Below are positions 26,367 through 36,673 of a stretch of 64,000 nucleotides of DNA, piece after piece. The position numbers and the translations under genes are program-made. The stretch is taken from assembly GCF_030056795.1 (NCBI RefSeq), contig NZ_JASHKQ010000013.1, positions 1 through 64,000 on the forward strand, written 5' to 3'. This DNA comes from Rhodococcus sp. IEGM 1381. Lineage in GTDB: Bacteria; Actinomycetota; Actinomycetes; Mycobacteriales; Mycobacteriaceae. How positions within the stretch are numbered: the stretch's first letter is position 1; every line of letters begins with the position of its first letter. The notes under the pieces were generated by a model that was given only the letters and a program-made list of their open reading frames with translations, made no database searches and had not been told where the DNA came from.

Positions 26367-27342
26367 TGTCGGTGCGCGAGGCGATCTCGAGGACTCGGTC
26401 GATCATCTGCATGTTCTGCACTGCGTCGTCGGTGTCCAGCGGCACAGAACCGCCGTGCAGAACGTGGTTGGCGAACGCCTCGAGCTGGTAGGTGTACGAC
26501 GAACGCGTACCGAGGTGCTCGGTTGTGCGGTCGCCGTTCACGATCGTCGTGACGCGATCGTCTTCGTTCGGTTTGATGAAGTTGTGCGCCAACGCTTCTC
26601 CGCGGCAACCGATGATCTTGATCCGGAAGTCGTACTCCGGTGCGGTCATGGAGCCGATAACCGAGCCGGTGGCACCGGTGGGAAATGTCAGATCGACCTC
26701 GAAGGCAGCGTCCACTCCGGACGGGTGTGGGGTGAGGCGGGCTGCCGTGATGCTCGGGTCGCCGCCGACCGTCGTTCCGAACAGTCGTTGCGCGTGCAGG
26801 CCGTAGCACCCGAGGTCCATCATGGCACCGCCGGACAGTTCGGGGGACCACCTGGGGTCACCCTCCGCCGGGGCAGGCATGTGGGTGATCGTCTCGATGC
26901 GAAGCACGTCTCCGAGCGTGCCGTCGCTCGCCAACTGCTGCAAGCGCTCGGTGACCGGGTGGAACAGATAGTGGAACCCCTCCATGACCGGGACTTCGGC
27001 TTCCGACGCGGCTCGACGAACTTCATCGGCCTCGAACGCGGTTCTTGCGGAGGGCTTCTCGGTGAGTACCGGTTTGCCGGCGCGGATCGACGCGAGATTC
27101 CACGGTGCGTGCAACGCATTTGCCAGTGGGTTGTACACGACGTCGACCTCCGGATCGTCGACGACGTCCTGGTACGAGTCGAGAACCCGCTCCACTCCGA
27201 ATCTTTCGGCGAAATTCTCCGCTCGCGTGCGGTCTCGTGCCGCGCACGCGACCAGACGGTGACCGAGAATGCGCGCTGGTTCGACGAGAGCGTGTTCCGC
27301 GATCCGGGACGCCCCCAGAATGCCGATGCGCAGCACGCTCAC
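26350..27342 (-). CDS. Gfo/Idh/MocA-family oxidoreductase
   Basis: This encodes 330 residues. The N-terminal Rossmann domain begins [34 protein letters not shown] supplies the conserved EKP, with the catalytic Lys. The C-terminal domain has [13 protein letters not shown] and the [14 protein letters not shown] active-site helix (Asp-x3-His type). It is a dehydrogenase of an unknown sugar or polyol, probably NAD(P)-linked. The start is GTG 27342, which overlaps the stop of the upstream epimerase gene by four bases, so homology and coupling agree. It is the last gene of the four-gene catabolic operon. Confidence 0.87.
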   Translation of the reverse strand: MSVLRIGILGASRIAEHALVEPARILGHRLVACAARDRTRAENFAERFGVERVLDSYQDVVDDPEVDVVYNPLANALHAPWNLASIRAGKPVLTEKPSARTAFEADEVRRAASEAEVPVMEGFHYLFHPVTERLQQLASDGTLGDVLRIETITHMPAPAEGDPRWSPELSGGAMMDLGCYGLHAQRLFGTTVGGDPSITAARLTPHPSGVDAAFEVDLTFPTGATGSVIGSMTAPEYDFRIKIIGCRGEALAHNFIKPNEDDRVTTIVNGDRTTEHLGTRSSYTYQLEAFANHVLHGGSVPLDTDDAVQNMQMIDRVLEIASRTDIRRTR

Positions 27343-28229
27343 GCGGGTACCCCCGCGCGCGATCTCACGATGCTGCGCAAGAATTCGACACTGGCAACGA
27401 CATCGCGAACCGGTCCCTCGCCCGACGGCTCCTCGGACAGGATGGTGTCCTGTTCCAGTACGAACCAGCCCTCGAAACCTGCGTCCAGCAGATGGTTCAC
27501 GACCGAGGATATGTCGACATCGCCGGTACCGAGCGGGGTGTACATGCCTTGGGAGACAGCCTCGGTGTAGGTGAGCTCGCCCGATTGCACCTTGGCGGCC
27601 AAGGGAAGAGATACGTCCTTGAGGTGAGCGTGGGTGATGCGCTCGGGCGCGACGGTCACCAGTTCCACCGGATCGGTCCCACCGATGAGTAGGTGGCCGG
27701 TATCGAGACACAGTGGGATGCTCGATCCATCGAGCACCCGGAACACTTCGTCGCGCTTCTCGATCATGGTGCCCACGTGTGGGTGCAGAACGGCACGGAT
27801 GCCTCGGCTGTCGGCGGCAGCGTGCAGCCGATCGAGGTTGAGCAGCAACGTTGTCCATTGATCATCGTTCAGGATGGGGCGTGAGTCGTAGCCTTCGCTG
27901 CCGGTGGTGGCGGCGAGGACGAGAACCTCGGCGCGGCTCGCGACGAACGCGTCGAGCAGTGGCCCGATGCCTGGAACCGGGTCGTGATCTCGGTCGTGCA
28001 GCAGGACCGGAGCGAACCCGCCGACGGAGGTCAGGCCGTAGCGTTGCAGAGTCTGTGCGAGTTCGGCGGGCTCGGCAGGGAGGAATCCCTCCGGTCCCAC
28101 TTCCGTGGCCGTCAGTCCTGCTCCGCGCATCTCGGTCAGCACGCGGTCTGCCGGAATTTGGTAGCCCCATCCGGGAACCTCGCACACTCCCCACGAGATA
28201 GGTGCTCCAGCAATACGAATGGCGCTCAT
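27339..28229 (-). CDS. Sugar phosphate isomerase/epimerase-like TIM-barrel protein (IolE/IolI type)
   Basis: This encodes 296 residues of the xylose-isomerase-like (AP endonuclease 2) fold. IAGAPISWGVCEVPGWGYQ at the start and ATEVGPEGFLP resemble actinobacterial proteins annotated as inosose dehydratase or isomerase. Metal ligands are expected in HPHVGT, CLDTGHLLIGG, THAHLKD and the C-terminal VLEQD. Together with an IolG-like dehydrogenase, a second Gfo/Idh enzyme and an SDR, it suggests conversion of an inositol-like polyol. ATG and stop overlap both neighbours by four bases. The precise substrate is unknown. Confidence 0.82.
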   Translation of the reverse strand: MSAIRIAGAPISWGVCEVPGWGYQIPADRVLTEMRGAGLTATEVGPEGFLPAEPAELAQTLQRYGLTSVGGFAPVLLHDRDHDPVPGIGPLLDAFVASRAEVLVLAATTGSEGYDSRPILNDDQWTTLLLNLDRLHAAADSRGIRAVLHPHVGTMIEKRDEVFRVLDGSSIPLCLDTGHLLIGGTDPVELVTVAPERITHAHLKDVSLPLAAKVQSGELTYTEAVSQGMYTPLGTGDVDISSVVNHLLDAGFEGWFVLEQDTILSEEPSGEGPVRDVVASVEFLRSIVRSRAGVPA

Positions 28230-29233
28230 GGACGTACCTCGTCGATCCGCACCGGTCGGTGCTGTTGTAAGGACATTGTTGCGGCCTCGGCAATCCACGC
28301 GACCTCGAGGGCGTCGCGCGCCGTGCACGGTGAGGGGATGTCGCCGGCGACGACCCGCAGAAAGGCAGACAGTTCGGCCTGGTAGGCCGACTCGAAGCGG
28401 TCCATGAAGAAGCTGTGCGGTGTGGAATCGGGGAACGTTGCGCCCGCGTCGAGGTTGCGCACCGGTACCTGCTGATCCCACCCGGCCACGACGGTATCGT
28501 CGCTGCCGTGTACTTCGAGGCGACAGTCGTAACCGCGTCCGTTGTATCGGGTGTTGGATACGACGCCCAGCGTGCCGTTCTCGAAAGTGATTGTCGTAGT
28601 TGCCGTGTCGACGTCGCCGACGGCGGAGAACTCGGGATCACCCTGGTTCGACCCTGCTGCGTACACCTCGACGACCTCGTGTCCGACGACCCATCGAACG
28701 ATATCGAAATCGTGCACACTGCAGTCTCGGAAGATGCCACCGGAGGTGGCGATGTACGACATCGGCGGGGGAGCAGGATCGAGGGTGGTCGAGCGGACGG
28801 TATGTAGTCGGCCTAGATCGCCCGAGACAACGGCGGCCTTGGCTGCGACGAAGGCGGGATCGAATCGCCGGTTGTACCCGATCTGAACCGGCACGGAGCA
28901 GCCCGAGATTCGTTGCACCACAGCGAGACTTTCGGCCGCGGTGAAGGCAATGGGCTTTTCGCAGAACACCGGTATCCCGGCATCGACACACGCCAGAACC
29001 AGCCCCGCGTGCGCGGACGTTGCGGCGGCGACGACAACTCCATCGACCCCCGACGCGATCATCTCCGCGGCGGACGAGACCGCTGTGGCACCGGATTTCT
29101 GCGCCACCGAGTCGGTCACTTCCTGACGCTCGTCCGTGACGACGAGGCCGTCTACGCCGTCGAGTGTGCTGAGCGTGTCGACGTGGAACGCGCCGATGCG
29201 TCCGAGTCCGATGACGCCGATCCGCGATCCCAT
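28226..29233 (-). CDS. Gfo/Idh/MocA oxidoreductase, myo-inositol 2-dehydrogenase-like
   Basis: This encodes 335 residues. IGVIGLGRIGAFHVDTL is the NAD-binding loop, CEKPIAFTAAES contains the catalytic Lys (EKP), IGYNRRFDPAF follows, and GGIFRDCSVHDFDIVRWVVG carries the Asp/His pair used for hydride transfer in inositol dehydrogenases. The similarity to IolG is clear in these motifs, but family members also oxidise scyllo-inositol and other sugars. It is cotranscribed with the SDR before it (TGATG overlap) and the epimerase after it (ATGA overlap). Confidence 0.86.
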   Translation of the reverse strand: MGSRIGVIGLGRIGAFHVDTLSTLDGVDGLVVTDERQEVTDSVAQKSGATAVSSAAEMIASGVDGVVVAAATSAHAGLVLACVDAGIPVFCEKPIAFTAAESLAVVQRISGCSVPVQIGYNRRFDPAFVAAKAAVVSGDLGRLHTVRSTTLDPAPPPMSYIATSGGIFRDCSVHDFDIVRWVVGHEVVEVYAAGSNQGDPEFSAVGDVDTATTTITFENGTLGVVSNTRYNGRGYDCRLEVHGSDDTVVAGWDQQVPVRNLDAGATFPDSTPHSFFMDRFESAYQAELSAFLRVVAGDIPSPCTARDALEVAWIAEAATMSLQQHRPVRIDEVRP

Positions 29234-30030
29234 CAGTCCTGCCCTCCGATGATCGTTTGATCCCAGTCGATGACGGAACCGGTGACTACTCCACTGCGCG
29301 AGGAGAGCAGGAGAACGACGAAGTCGGCAATCTCGTCGACTTGGCCGAGCTTGCCCATGGGGACTCTGTTGTTCGCGGTGGCGGCCCAGTCGTCGTCACC
29401 ACCGTGGAAGCGCTTCTGTATCTCGGTCTCGCCCTCGGTCTCGGTCCAGCCGATGTTCAGCCCGTTGATGCGGATGCGATCCCACCGGTGCGCGTAGGCC
29501 GCGTTCTTCGTCAGACCGGCCAGTCCGGCTTTGGCCGCGACGTAGGGGGCGAGAAAGGACTGGCCGCCGTGCTCGGCAATCGAGATGACGTTGACGATGG
29601 TCCCGGCTGCACTGCGCGAGAGCATGTTCTGCACTGCTGCTTGCATCGTGAAGAAGGGGCCGCGCAGATTGACGCCGATGTGGTGATCGAACAACTCCGG
29701 AGTGGTGTCCAGCAGTGTGCCCCGCGTGGTGAGCCCGGCTGCATTGCACAGAGCGTCTATTCGTCCGAACCTGTCCACCGTGCGCTCGACCGACCCGCGA
29801 GCGGAGTCGGGGTCCGACACGTCGGCCTCGATGAAATGTGTGGAGTGTCCGGCGGCGTTCAACTCGTCCTGCAAGGCCGAACCGACGTCGACGCGTCGGC
29901 CGGTGAAGGCGACTGCAGCACCCTCTCGCGCAGCAGCTCGAACAACGCCCGCACCGACGCCCTGGGTTCCGCCACTGACGAGAACGACGGAGTTCTCGAG
30001 CAGGGGTGCGCCGGACAGGTAGGAATTCAT
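29233..30030 (-). CDS. Short-chain dehydrogenase of the polyol operon
   Basis: From ATG 30030 this encodes 265 residues of a classical SDR: VSGGTQGVGAG at 18-28, CNAAG near 95, catalytic Ser150, Tyr163 and Lys167 (YVAAK). The end, SGVVTGSVIDWDQTIIGGQD, is typical of NAD-dependent polyol or sugar dehydrogenases. The frame is open to TTG 30072, which would add 14 residues. That TTG is part of a TTGAC hexamer in the divergent promoter region, so I prefer the ATG, although neither has a good ribosome site. It is the first gene of the operon, divergent from lacI. Confidence 0.86.
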   Translation of the reverse strand: MNSYLSGAPLLENSVVLVSGGTQGVGAGVVRAAAREGAAVAFTGRRVDVGSALQDELNAAGHSTHFIEADVSDPDSARGSVERTVDRFGRIDALCNAAGLTTRGTLLDTTPELFDHHIGVNLRGPFFTMQAAVQNMLSRSAAGTIVNVISIAEHGGQSFLAPYVAAKAGLAGLTKNAAYAHRWDRIRINGLNIGWTETEGETEIQKRFHGGDDDWAATANNRVPMGKLGQVDEIADFVVLLLSSRSGVVTGSVIDWDQTIIGGQD

Positions 30031-30107
30031 GCGTTCAGTGTTGCGGCCGATGAGGTTACGATCAACAGTCAAAACCCCTCAAAAAGGCATCACGAAACGA
30101 GGTCGGT

Positions 30108-31139
30108 GTGAGGCATCGATTCAAGGTCCGCGAGATTGCGCAGCAGGCCGGTCTGAGCGAAGCCACGGTCGATCGTGTTCTGCACGACAGGCCGGGGGTG
30201 CGGCAGGACACCAGAGCCGAAGTGCAGCAGGCGATCACAGACCTGGACAAGCAGCGATCGCAACTTCGACTCAACGGTCGCAAGTTTCTGTTCGACGTCG
30301 TGATGCAGACGCCGCCACGATTCTCGGCCGAGTTCCGTACCGCGATCGAGGCCGAACTGCCGATGCTCTCGCCTGCGCTCGTCCGATGCAGATTCCACTT
30401 TCGAGATACCGAATCGGTACCTGCCATGGTCGAGACCCTCGGAAAGCTCGCCGCCCGCGGCACCCATGGAGTCATCCTCAAAGCCCCGGACGATCCCGAC
30501 GTCGCTCAGGCGATCGACGCCGTGGTCGGCACCGGCGTGCCGGTGGTGACTTACGTGACCGACGTATCGGCCTCGGACCGCCTCGGGTACGTAGGCATCG
30601 ACAATCGCGCGGCGGGTGCCACTGCCGCGTTTCTGGTCGATCAGTGGCTCGGGGACGTGGACCGAGAGGTGCTGATAACGCTCAGCAGCAACACCTTTCG
30701 TGGCGAAGAAGAACGCGAAATGGGATTTCGGGCAACTCTGCGCACCCTTGCGGCAGAGCGGGGTGCGGGATTCGGGCGCACCGTCGTCGAGCTCGCCGGT
30801 ACCGACGGTCTGGACGCGACGGTCGAGTCTCTCGTCGTGGACGCCCTCGGCCGGCATCCGGCGATCGAGGCCGTCTATTCGATCGGGGGCGGGAACACAG
30901 CGATCGTCAGGGCGTTCGAGGCAGCAGGGCGCCGGTGTCGGGTGTTCATCGGCCACGACCTCGACGAGGACAATCGGGTGCTGCTGCGGTCCGGTGCGGT
31001 GTCCGCAGTTCTGCATCACGAACTGCGCGCCGACGCACGGTTGGCCTGCCGGATGATCATGCAGGCGAGGGGCGCACTGGACGGCGTGGTCAACGAGGCC
31101 TCGCGGATCCATGTCCTGACCCGCTACAACAACGGGTGA
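30108..31139 (+). CDS. LacI-family transcriptional regulator
   Basis: This encodes 343 residues. The N-terminal LacI helix-turn-helix is KVREIAQQAGLSEATVDRVL, followed by the hinge HDRPGVRQDTRAEVQQAI. The effector domain is of the RbsB/PF13407 kind (VIVLKAPDD-like block, VPVVTYVTDVSASDRLGYVG, GGGNTAIVRAF, FIGHDLDEDNRVLL). It is divergent from the polyol operon across 77 bases, the classical arrangement for local repression relieved by a sugar. The intervening DNA contains the direct repeat TCAAAA-CCCC-TCAAAA, but no clear LacI palindrome was found by eye. The start is GTG 30108. Confidence 0.9.
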   Translation: MRHRFKVREIAQQAGLSEATVDRVLHDRPGVRQDTRAEVQQAITDLDKQRSQLRLNGRKFLFDVVMQTPPRFSAEFRTAIEAELPMLSPALVRCRFHFRDTESVPAMVETLGKLAARGTHGVILKAPDDPDVAQAIDAVVGTGVPVVTYVTDVSASDRLGYVGIDNRAAGATAAFLVDQWLGDVDREVLITLSSNTFRGEEEREMGFRATLRTLAAERGAGFGRTVVELAGTDGLDATVESLVVDALGRHPAIEAVYSIGGGNTAIVRAFEAAGRRCRVFIGHDLDEDNRVLLRSGAVSAVLHHELRADARLACRMIMQARGALDGVVNEASRIHVLTRYNNG

Positions 31140-31189
31140 CCGGTCGAGACCGGAGAGGGCCCGAGAAGTTCGGTCGTGAGTCGAGAGGG

Positions 31190-32362
31190 TCAGATGCTGT
31201 GGCGCCGGCTCTGAGCCTCGAGCAGTGTCGTCAACTCGGCCGCAGGCATTGCGGCGTCGACGGCGCGCGCGAGAAGTTCGGCCTGGGTCTCGCCCGCCAG
31301 GCCGGTCGTCGGTCGGTCGCGATCGAGGTTGGTGGGGAATGCGTATCCCTCGGCCGACGCCGCAATGACGTTCTCGACGGAAGCGGCGCTGCTGCTCGAC
31401 GCCATCCGAAGCAGAGACGGATAGATGGCCTCGACAACGGCCTTGCGGTCGACGGTGTCGATCGCCCGACCGAATGGCGACGACACCTGCAACAAATTCG
31501 CTATCCGGCGGATGCCATTCGTGGTGTTGTGTCCGGCAGCATGGAACAGTGCCGGATTGAAGAAGACGGCGTCGCCGACCCGAAGGGGTAGTTGAATGTA
31601 GTTCTGCGCGAAGTACTCCCGGAACTCGGGCAAATTGAATGCGATGTAACCCGGTTCGTACCGCTGTGAGAACGGTAAGTACATGGTCGGCCCGCTCTCG
31701 AGCGGCATGTCGCAGTGTGCGACGGCTCCCTGCAGAGTCAGGGCAGGCGACAGTCGGTGTACGTGTGCCGGGAATGCAGCGGCGGTGTCGATGGACATGA
31801 ATCCCAGGTGGTAATCACGGTGAGGATTCTGGGCTCGACCGCCCGGGTTGACGACGTTGATCGAGGACGTCACCTGATACATCGGTCCCAACCACGCGTG
31901 CGACACCAATGCGAGCACATCGTTGGCGTAGTACTTCGTGAACACCTCGGGCCGATCGACGGCCAGCTTCTGCAACGCAGACCAGACGCGATCGTTGGCA
32001 CCGGGCTCCGCGAAGTGATCGCCCGAATTCGTCCCTGCCGCGTGCTGACCGGCGATGGTGTCCATGAAGTAGTCGGTGGCCTCACGGACACCGTGGTCTT
32101 CGGTGAAGGCGCCCTCGAACACGACGATGCCGGGCCCGGTGAGCAGAGCCTGGGCGAGCTCGTTCTGCACCGCCTCGCGTGTCGGGACATCGAGGCCCTC
32201 GACCGAGCGGGCGTCGTAGATCAGAACGTTCTCGCGCACGCTCGCTGCATGCGGATAGTTCGCGAGGTCGACCTGCTCCGATACCGATTCACGGAATCGA
32301 TCGATGTCGCAGTCGTCTTCTCCGAGCCGTCCGGTCCGGGTTGTGCTGGTGCCGGTGGTCAT
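31190..32362 (-). CDS. Phytanoyl-CoA dioxygenase (PhyH)-family protein
   Basis: This encodes 390 residues. The non-haem Fe(II)/2-oxoglutarate core is visible: VVNPGGRAQNPHRDYHLGF supplies the HxD pair, and AVFFNPALFHAAGHNTTNG holds the distal His and the 2-oxoglutarate Arg region (IRRIANLLQ). The large N-terminal part (1-90) is less conserved. The substrate is unknown; bacterial members hydroxylate small molecules as often as lipids. It converges on lacI (50 bases apart), beside the polyol cluster, and may share its pathway, for example by processing a modified cyclitol; that is inference. The first residues (MTTGTSTTRT) are weakly supported as start. Confidence 0.83.
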   Translation of the reverse strand: MTTGTSTTRTGRLGEDDCDIDRFRESVSEQVDLANYPHAASVRENVLIYDARSVEGLDVPTREAVQNELAQALLTGPGIVVFEGAFTEDHGVREATDYFMDTIAGQHAAGTNSGDHFAEPGANDRVWSALQKLAVDRPEVFTKYYANDVLALVSHAWLGPMYQVTSSINVVNPGGRAQNPHRDYHLGFMSIDTAAAFPAHVHRLSPALTLQGAVAHCDMPLESGPTMYLPFSQRYEPGYIAFNLPEFREYFAQNYIQLPLRVGDAVFFNPALFHAAGHNTTNGIRRIANLLQVSSPFGRAIDTVDRKAVVEAIYPSLLRMASSSSAASVENVIAASAEGYAFPTNLDRDRPTTGLAGETQAELLARAVDAAMPAAELTTLLEAQSRRHSI

Positions 32363-32519
32363 GGTGAAAGTCCTCTCGATGGCCAGGTGCAGAGTCCGAA
32401 CTCGAGCCTGATCCCTTTCGACCTGCGAATCAACCCCCTGATTCCATCAGAAACACCTCATCTCGCTCGAGCGACGAGATCGAATCCCGCGGGGGCCGGC
32501 ACTCTGATACGACGCGAAA

Positions 32520-32548
32520 GCCCCCATGCAGACTGTCTGCATGGGGGC
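32520..32548. terminator. Strong terminator downstream of sdhB
   Basis: GCCCCCATGCAGAC and its exact complement GTCTGCATGGGGGC flank a single base, giving an 11-14 bp stem. It lies 28 bases after the end of sdhB and also faces the PhyH promoter region. It insulates the sdh operon. Confidence 0.85.
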
Positions 32549-32576
32549 CACTGTGGTTCCCGATGGGAACCGACGA

Positions 32577-33359
32577 TCAGCGTGCGAAGAGCAACGCGCG
32601 CTTGACTTCCTGAATCGCCTTGGTCACCTGGATACCGCGGGGGCATGCGTCGGTGCAGTTGAAGGTGGTGCGGCAACGCCACACACCCTCGACGTCGTTG
32701 AGGATGTCCAGACGTTCGGTTGCGCCCTCGTCACGGCTGTCGAAGATGAACCGGTGTGCATTCACGATCGCAGCGGGGCCGAAGTAGCTGCCGTCGCTCC
32801 AGAACACGGGGCACGAGGTCGTGCAGCACGCGCACAGGATGCACTTGGTGGTGTCGTCGAACCGGGCGCGGTCCGCGGCGGATTGAATCCGCTCACGGGT
32901 CGGCTCGTTGCCGGTCGTCATCAGGAACGGCTTCACGGCGCGGAACGCGTCGAAGAAGGGTTCCATGTCGACGATGAGGTCCTTCTCCACCGGCAGACCC
33001 TTGATGGGCTCGATGGTGATGTTGAGCGTCTTCGACGAGTCCTTGGGGAGCATGTCGCGCATCAGCACCTTGCAGGCGAGACGGTTGACGCCGTTGATGC
33101 GCATTGCGTCGCTGCCGCAGACGCCGTGCGCGCACGAACGTCGGAACGTCAGGGTGCCGTCGAGGTAGCCCTTCACGTACAGGAGCAGGTTCAGCAGACG
33201 ATCGGTGGTCAGGGTCGGGACCTGGAAGGTGTCCCATCGCTGTCCCTCGCCGCTCTCGGGGTTGAAGCGCGCGATCTTGAGGTTGACCATCACCGCGCCT
33301 TCGGGGACGGGCGGCAGATCCTTCTTGTCCGACTTCTTGTCCAGTGTGGGTGCGCTCAT
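32577..33359 (-). CDS. sdhB: Succinate dehydrogenase iron-sulfur subunit
   Basis: This encodes 260 residues. It carries the N-terminal [2Fe-2S] ferredoxin domain (RSCAHGVCGSDAMRINGVN...LACK) and the C-terminal domain with CILCACCTTSCPVFW and CRTTFNCTDACPRGIQ for the [4Fe-4S] and [3Fe-4S] clusters. It passes electrons from SdhA to quinone in complex II. It is the last gene of sdhCDAB, one base after sdhA, and is followed by a strong terminator. Confidence 0.96.
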   Translation of the reverse strand: MSAPTLDKKSDKKDLPPVPEGAVMVNLKIARFNPESGEGQRWDTFQVPTLTTDRLLNLLLYVKGYLDGTLTFRRSCAHGVCGSDAMRINGVNRLACKVLMRDMLPKDSSKTLNITIEPIKGLPVEKDLIVDMEPFFDAFRAVKPFLMTTGNEPTRERIQSAADRARFDDTTKCILCACCTTSCPVFWSDGSYFGPAAIVNAHRFIFDSRDEGATERLDILNDVEGVWRCRTTFNCTDACPRGIQVTKAIQEVKRALLFAR

Positions 33360-33360
33360 G

Positions 33361-35112
<1,752 letters not shown>

Positions 35113-35128
35113 GTAAGCGTCAGTGTCC

Positions 35129-35584
35129 TTAGCTCGCCGAGATGTTGGGATCGAACGTGAAGATGACGTAGGTGCCGACGCCCATGATGAGGATCATCGA
35201 CAGCACCAGCAGCGTGGTCAGCCAGAATCGCGTCGTGTCCTTGCGGGAGTAGTCCGCGATGATTGTGCGCAGGCCGTTACCGCCGTGCAGCTGAGCGAGC
35301 CACAGCATCGTCAGGTCCCAGAACTGCCAGAACGGACTGGCCCAACGACCGGCGACGAAGGCGAAGTTGATGCGGTGCACGCCGTCGTCGAGCATCAGCA
35401 TGATGAACATGTGTCCCAGCACGAGCACGACGAGTGCCAGACCGGAGAAGCGCATGAACAGCCACGCGTAGAGTTCGAAGTTGCCCTTGCTCTGCCGGCG
35501 CGGTGAACGCGGGTTGGCCAAGCTGGCCGGACGGTCGTAGTTCGTACCGAGTGACTTGGCCTCGGGGCCGTGTGTCGTGGACAT
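35129..35584 (-). CDS. sdhD: Succinate dehydrogenase membrane anchor subunit D
   Basis: This encodes 151 residues. A ~40-residue hydrophilic N-terminus is followed by three transmembrane helices (about 44-64, 80-100 and 118-140). His and Tyr residues for haem b or quinone binding are in VLVLGHMFIM and the loop after it. It anchors the catalytic subunits with SdhC. The start codon overlaps the sdhC stop by one base (TGATG). The sequence GLRTIIADYSRKDTTRFW near the third helix is characteristic of actinobacterial SdhD. Confidence 0.92.
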   Translation of the reverse strand: MSTTHGPEAKSLGTNYDRPASLANPRSPRRQSKGNFELYAWLFMRFSGLALVVLVLGHMFIMLMLDDGVHRINFAFVAGRWASPFWQFWDLTMLWLAQLHGGNGLRTIIADYSRKDTTRFWLTTLLVLSMILIMGVGTYVIFTFDPNISAS

Positions 35585-35994
35585 CAGTTGCTACCTGCCG
35601 TGAACATGTTGTAGAAGATTCGTCCCGCGCCCGGGATCATGACGACGAGCCAGACGACTCCGATGACCCACAGCATCGGCTTCTGGTACTGCGGTCCCTT
35701 GCCCCAGAAATCGATCAGCATGACGCGGATGCCGTTCAACGCGTGGTACAGAACAGCCGCGACGAGGCCGAGTTCCATCAGGCCGACGAGCGGAGTCTTG
35801 TAGGTCTCGATGATGGCGTCATACGTCTCGGGGTTGACCCGGACCATTGCCGTGTCGAGGACGTGGACGAACAAAAAGAAGAAGACCAACACGCCTGTGA
35901 TTCGATGAAGAACCCAGGACCACATGCCCGGATCCCCGCGGTACAGCGACCGCTTGTGCTCCTTGACCGGAGCGACTTCCGTTGTGCTACTCAT
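35584..35994 (-). CDS. sdhC: Succinate dehydrogenase cytochrome b556 subunit C
   Basis: This encodes 136 residues. SLYRGDPGMWSWVLHRITGV is the classic SdhC signature before the first helix (His for haem), followed by VHVLDTAMVRVNPE and LYHALNGIRVMLIDFWGKG with the second haem or quinone His. It has three transmembrane helices. The start is ATG 35994 with GGAGG eleven bases upstream; the in-frame TTG at 36012 lies on that site. It is first in the sdhCDAB operon, and the upstream 250 bases are shared with the divergent cdd gene. Confidence 0.93.
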   Translation of the reverse strand: MSSTTEVAPVKEHKRSLYRGDPGMWSWVLHRITGVLVFFFLFVHVLDTAMVRVNPETYDAIIETYKTPLVGLMELGLVAAVLYHALNGIRVMLIDFWGKGPQYQKPMLWVIGVVWLVVMIPGAGRIFYNMFTAGSN

Positions 35995-36177
35995 CGAGTG
36001 CAATGCCTCCAACGTCGTTGGTGGACGCGTCGAGCCCCGGTAGCCGGTCTTGCCTGGCTCGATTTGTCGCGATTCGGCCCTAGTGCTGGTTGTACTAGCC
36101 GCTTACTCGAAACTGTAAACCCATTCGAAACACGGAACTAATTCGACTCGAGCTTCGTACGGTGCCGAAATTCGGTG

Positions 36178-36196
36178 TTAGGTTTGCCTTCCCAAT
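36178..36196. promoter_or_regulatory. Iron-box-like sequence between sdhC and cdd
   Basis: TTAGGTTTGCCTTCCCAAT agrees with the IdeR consensus at about 12 of 19 positions, including the full left half TTAGGTT. It is about 185 bases from sdhC and 64 bases from cdd. Complex II genes are iron-regulated in several bacteria, but the right half is poor and this may be chance. Confidence 0.25.
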
Positions 36197-36259
36197 TCGT
36201 AATCGAAGTTCGGGGCAGATTTCTGCATCAATTCAGACGGCGTGATTGGATGGGGAACC

Positions 36260-36673
36260 ATGGACGGAATCGACTGGAATACGTTGCGCGACAATGCTCA
36301 TGAGGCGATGCGACATGCCTACGCCCCGTACTCGAACTTTCCGGTCGGTGCGGCCGCTCTGGTGGACGACAATCGAATAGTGACCGGGTGCAATGTGGAA
36401 AATGTCTCATACGGTTTGGGGCTCTGCGCCGAATGTGGGTTGGTCTCGAACCTGCACTCGAGCGGCGGCGGCAGGCTCGTGGCGTTCTCCTGCTGCGATT
36501 CTCGGCGCGAGATCCTGATGCCGTGCGGGCGATGTCGACAGTTGCTGTTCGAGTTCGGCGGCCCGGATCTGCTCGTCGACACCACCTCGGGACCGCGTCG
36601 ACTGGCAGAGTTGCTCCCGGATGCATTCGGCCCCGACAACCTCGACGAAGGACGCGTGAACAACCATGCCTGA
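36260..36673 (+). CDS. cdd: Cytidine deaminase
   Basis: This encodes 137 residues, normal for the small tetrameric enzyme. RHAYAPYSNFPVGAAALVDD is the pyrimidine-binding stretch, CNVENVSYGLGLCAEC carries the zinc Cys and catalytic Glu, and PCGRCRQLLFEF the other two zinc Cys. It converts cytidine and deoxycytidine to uridine forms. ATG 36260 starts the homology; the frame extends to a GTG at 36242. The gene overlaps deoA by eight bases, so salvage of pyrimidine nucleosides is coordinated. The order cdd-deoA matches M. tuberculosis Rv3315c-Rv3314c. Confidence 0.94.
   Translation: MDGIDWNTLRDNAHEAMRHAYAPYSNFPVGAAALVDDNRIVTGCNVENVSYGLGLCAECGLVSNLHSSGGGRLVAFSCCDSRREILMPCGRCRQLLFEFGGPDLLVDTTSGPRRLAELLPDAFGPDNLDEGRVNNHA

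Noticed and set aside
26350-27858. 502-codon version of the Gfo/Idh oxidoreductase
   Set aside because: The first ~170 codons are out-of-frame reading of the upstream epimerase gene; homology and the GTGA overlap place the start at 27342.
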